Source: Burkholderia stabilis (GTDB taxonomy: Bacteria; Pseudomonadota; Gammaproteobacteria; Burkholderiales; Burkholderiaceae). Taken from it: a stretch of 64,000 nucleotides of DNA. The stretch is taken from positions 1,736,001-1,800,000 of the forward strand of contig NZ_CP016443.1 in NCBI RefSeq assembly GCF_001742165.1, in the 5' to 3' direction. Both the position numbers and the translations under genes were made by a program. Shown here piece by piece: positions 63,066-64,000 of this stretch. How positions within the stretch are numbered: position 1 is the stretch's first letter; every line of letters begins with the position of its first letter. The notes beneath the pieces were generated by a model. That model worked only from the letters and a program-made list of their open reading frames with translations. It searched no databases and was not told the origin of the DNA.

Positions 63066-63725
63066 ATGCGACTCCTTCTTGTTGAAGACGACGATCTGAT
63101 CGGCAGCGGCCTCGAAGTCAGCCTGAGCCAGGCCGGCTATCACGTCGACTGGCTGCGCGACGGCCACGCGGCCGCCGCGGCACTCGCGACGACGCGCTTC
63201 GCGCTCGTCGTGCTCGATCTCGGCCTGCCGGGGAAATCGGGAACGGAGCTGTTGCGTGGATTGCGCGATGCGGGCGATACGGTTCCCGTGCTGGTGCTGA
63301 CCGCGCGCGGCACCGTCGCCGACCGCGTCCGCGGCCTCGACGACGGCGCGGACGACTATCTCGCGAAGCCGTTCGAACTGTCCGAGGTGCTCGCCCGCTG
63401 TCGCGCGCTCGTGCGGCGCTCCCAGGGCCGCGCCGGCGACGAGATCGTCTGGCGCGACGTCACGATCGACCTGACCACCCATACCGTCACGCGCGACGCG
63501 TCGCGCATCGCACTCACCGCGCGGGAGTGGGCCATCCTCGTTCAACTCGTCAGCCACCCGGGCACGCCGCAGTCGCGCGCGCGCCTCGAGGATGGCCTGT
63601 ACGGATGGCAGGACGGCGTCGAAAGCAATGCGATCGAGGTCCATATCTCGAACCTGCGCAAGAAGCTCGGCGCGGAATTGATCCGCACCGTCCGGGGCAT
63701 CGGCTACGTCGTCGACGCGCCATGA
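63066..63725 (+). CDS. OmpR/PhoB-type response regulator
   Basis: A 219-residue response regulator with acidic pocket at 7-9 (EDDD), phosphoacceptor Asp51 (VLDLGLPG), Thr79 and Lys101 (AKPF). A C-terminal winged helix carries LTAREWAILVQLVSHPG and SNAIEVHISNLRKKLG. It belongs to the QseB/PmrA-like group. It overlaps the kinase gene by four bases. The target is unknown. Confidence 0.93.
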   Translation: MRLLLVEDDDLIGSGLEVSLSQAGYHVDWLRDGHAAAAALATTRFALVVLDLGLPGKSGTELLRGLRDAGDTVPVLVLTARGTVADRVRGLDDGADDYLAKPFELSEVLARCRALVRRSQGRAGDEIVWRDVTIDLTTHTVTRDASRIALTAREWAILVQLVSHPGTPQSRARLEDGLYGWQDGVESNAIEVHISNLRKKLGAELIRTVRGIGYVVDAP

Positions 63726-64000
63726 TCTCGCGCTCGATACGACGCCGCGTGTCGGCGATGGCGCTCGGCTGCGTCACCGTCGTATGGATCGTCGCCGTCT
63801 TCGGCGGCTTCCACCACGCCACGCGCGAGATCGGCGAATGGGAAGATGCGCGCCTCGTCGAATACGCGTCGCTGCTCGTCGGCCTGTCGCCGGCCGACCT
63901 CGGCCGCCTCGCCCGCTTCCCGCCCGATGCGCGTGTCGAGCTCGCCTTCGGCGATTCGCGATCGGGCCCCGACAGCGACGGCGATCGCCTGCCGCGCGAC
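63722..64000 (+). CDS. Sensor histidine kinase (N-terminal part)
   Basis: 93 codons are visible before the window ends. The start overlaps the response regulator stop (ATGA). The N-terminal basic region and first membrane helix (about 11-30, VSAMALGCVTVVWIVAVFG) are followed by a periplasmic segment with EWEDARLVEYASLLVGL, the QseC-type sensor kinase pattern. The catalytic domain lies outside the window. Confidence 0.85.
   Translation, partial: MISRSIRRRVSAMALGCVTVVWIVAVFGGFHHATREIGEWEDARLVEYASLLVGLSPADLGRLARFPPDARVELAFGDSRSGPDSDGDRLPRD

Overview
The window looks like a chromosomal segment from a Burkholderia, most likely the Burkholderia cepacia complex. GC content is very high and third codon positions are GC-biased throughout. 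Several families are ones known from that group: two DUF2957-type lipoproteins, heterotetrameric sarcosine oxidase, an HpnI/HpnL-like pair and a YfhM/PbpC pair. I have no alignment, so the species and replicon are inferences. No rRNA, tRNA, CRISPR array, insertion sequence or replication origin was seen.

Layout. 0-4 kb: an OmpW-like porin (cut by the left edge) and two paralogous surface lipoproteins on the minus strand, with strong hairpins in the gaps between genes. 4.4-9.6 kb: a cupin, a YadG/YadH-type ABC exporter, an MFS transporter and a diiron-type metallo-beta-lactamase-fold protein. 9.3-16.5 kb: small housekeeping and stress genes, namely tandem YCII proteins, a DinB/hydrolase pair preceded by a striking inverted repeat, a secreted esterase, and a LysR-CMD-aldo/keto reductase set. 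16.7-21.7 kb: an accessory patch. It holds an orphan protein divergent from a small HTH protein, an AAA ATPase, a DUF4238-like protein, a MORN-type protein and a CDP-alcohol phosphatidyltransferase, and it ends on a 5'-truncated MBL gene remnant that probably marks a recombination junction. 21.7-31.7 kb: an alpha-2-macroglobulin/PbpC periplasmic defence operon, divergent from an orphan LolC/E permease. 31.7-36.6 kb: an unknown protein, an S15-type lipoprotein peptidase, a Nudix hydrolase and a 2-hydroxyacid dehydrogenase. 36.7-41 kb: an OsmF-YehYXW osmolyte ABC importer followed by a lower-GC Arr (rifamycin ADP-ribosyltransferase) gene. 41.2-44.5 kb: a lytic transglycosylase next to an LprI-type lysozyme inhibitor, and a LysR/old-yellow-enzyme divergent pair.

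44.5-53 kb is a sarcosine-to-pyruvate operon on the minus strand (sdaA-soxB-soxD-soxA-soxG-folB-like), closed by a bidirectional hairpin and faced by a divergent GlxA/AraC-type regulator. Sarcosine is oxidatively demethylated to glycine. Serine, formed from glycine and a C1-folate unit, is deaminated by SdaA, and the FolB paralog may supply folate. 53-60 kb is a complete four-carbon sugar-acid operon (FadR-type regulator, LtnD, OtnK, OtnC, MFS importer, OtnI, DenD), expected to take L-threonate and D-erythronate to dihydroxyacetone phosphate. 60-62.4 kb carries an HpnL-like flippase and an HpnI-like glycosyltransferase on the minus strand. The right edge has a small membrane protein and an OmpR-type two-component system whose kinase is cut by the window.

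I did not find one unmistakable new system. The best candidates for undescribed biology are the accessory patch with its truncation junction (about 18.2-21.7 kb), the orphan/HTH divergent pair with a possible leaderless promoter (16.7-18.0 kb), the DUF2957/OmpW cluster, and the isolated operator-like inverted repeat at 11.1 kb.
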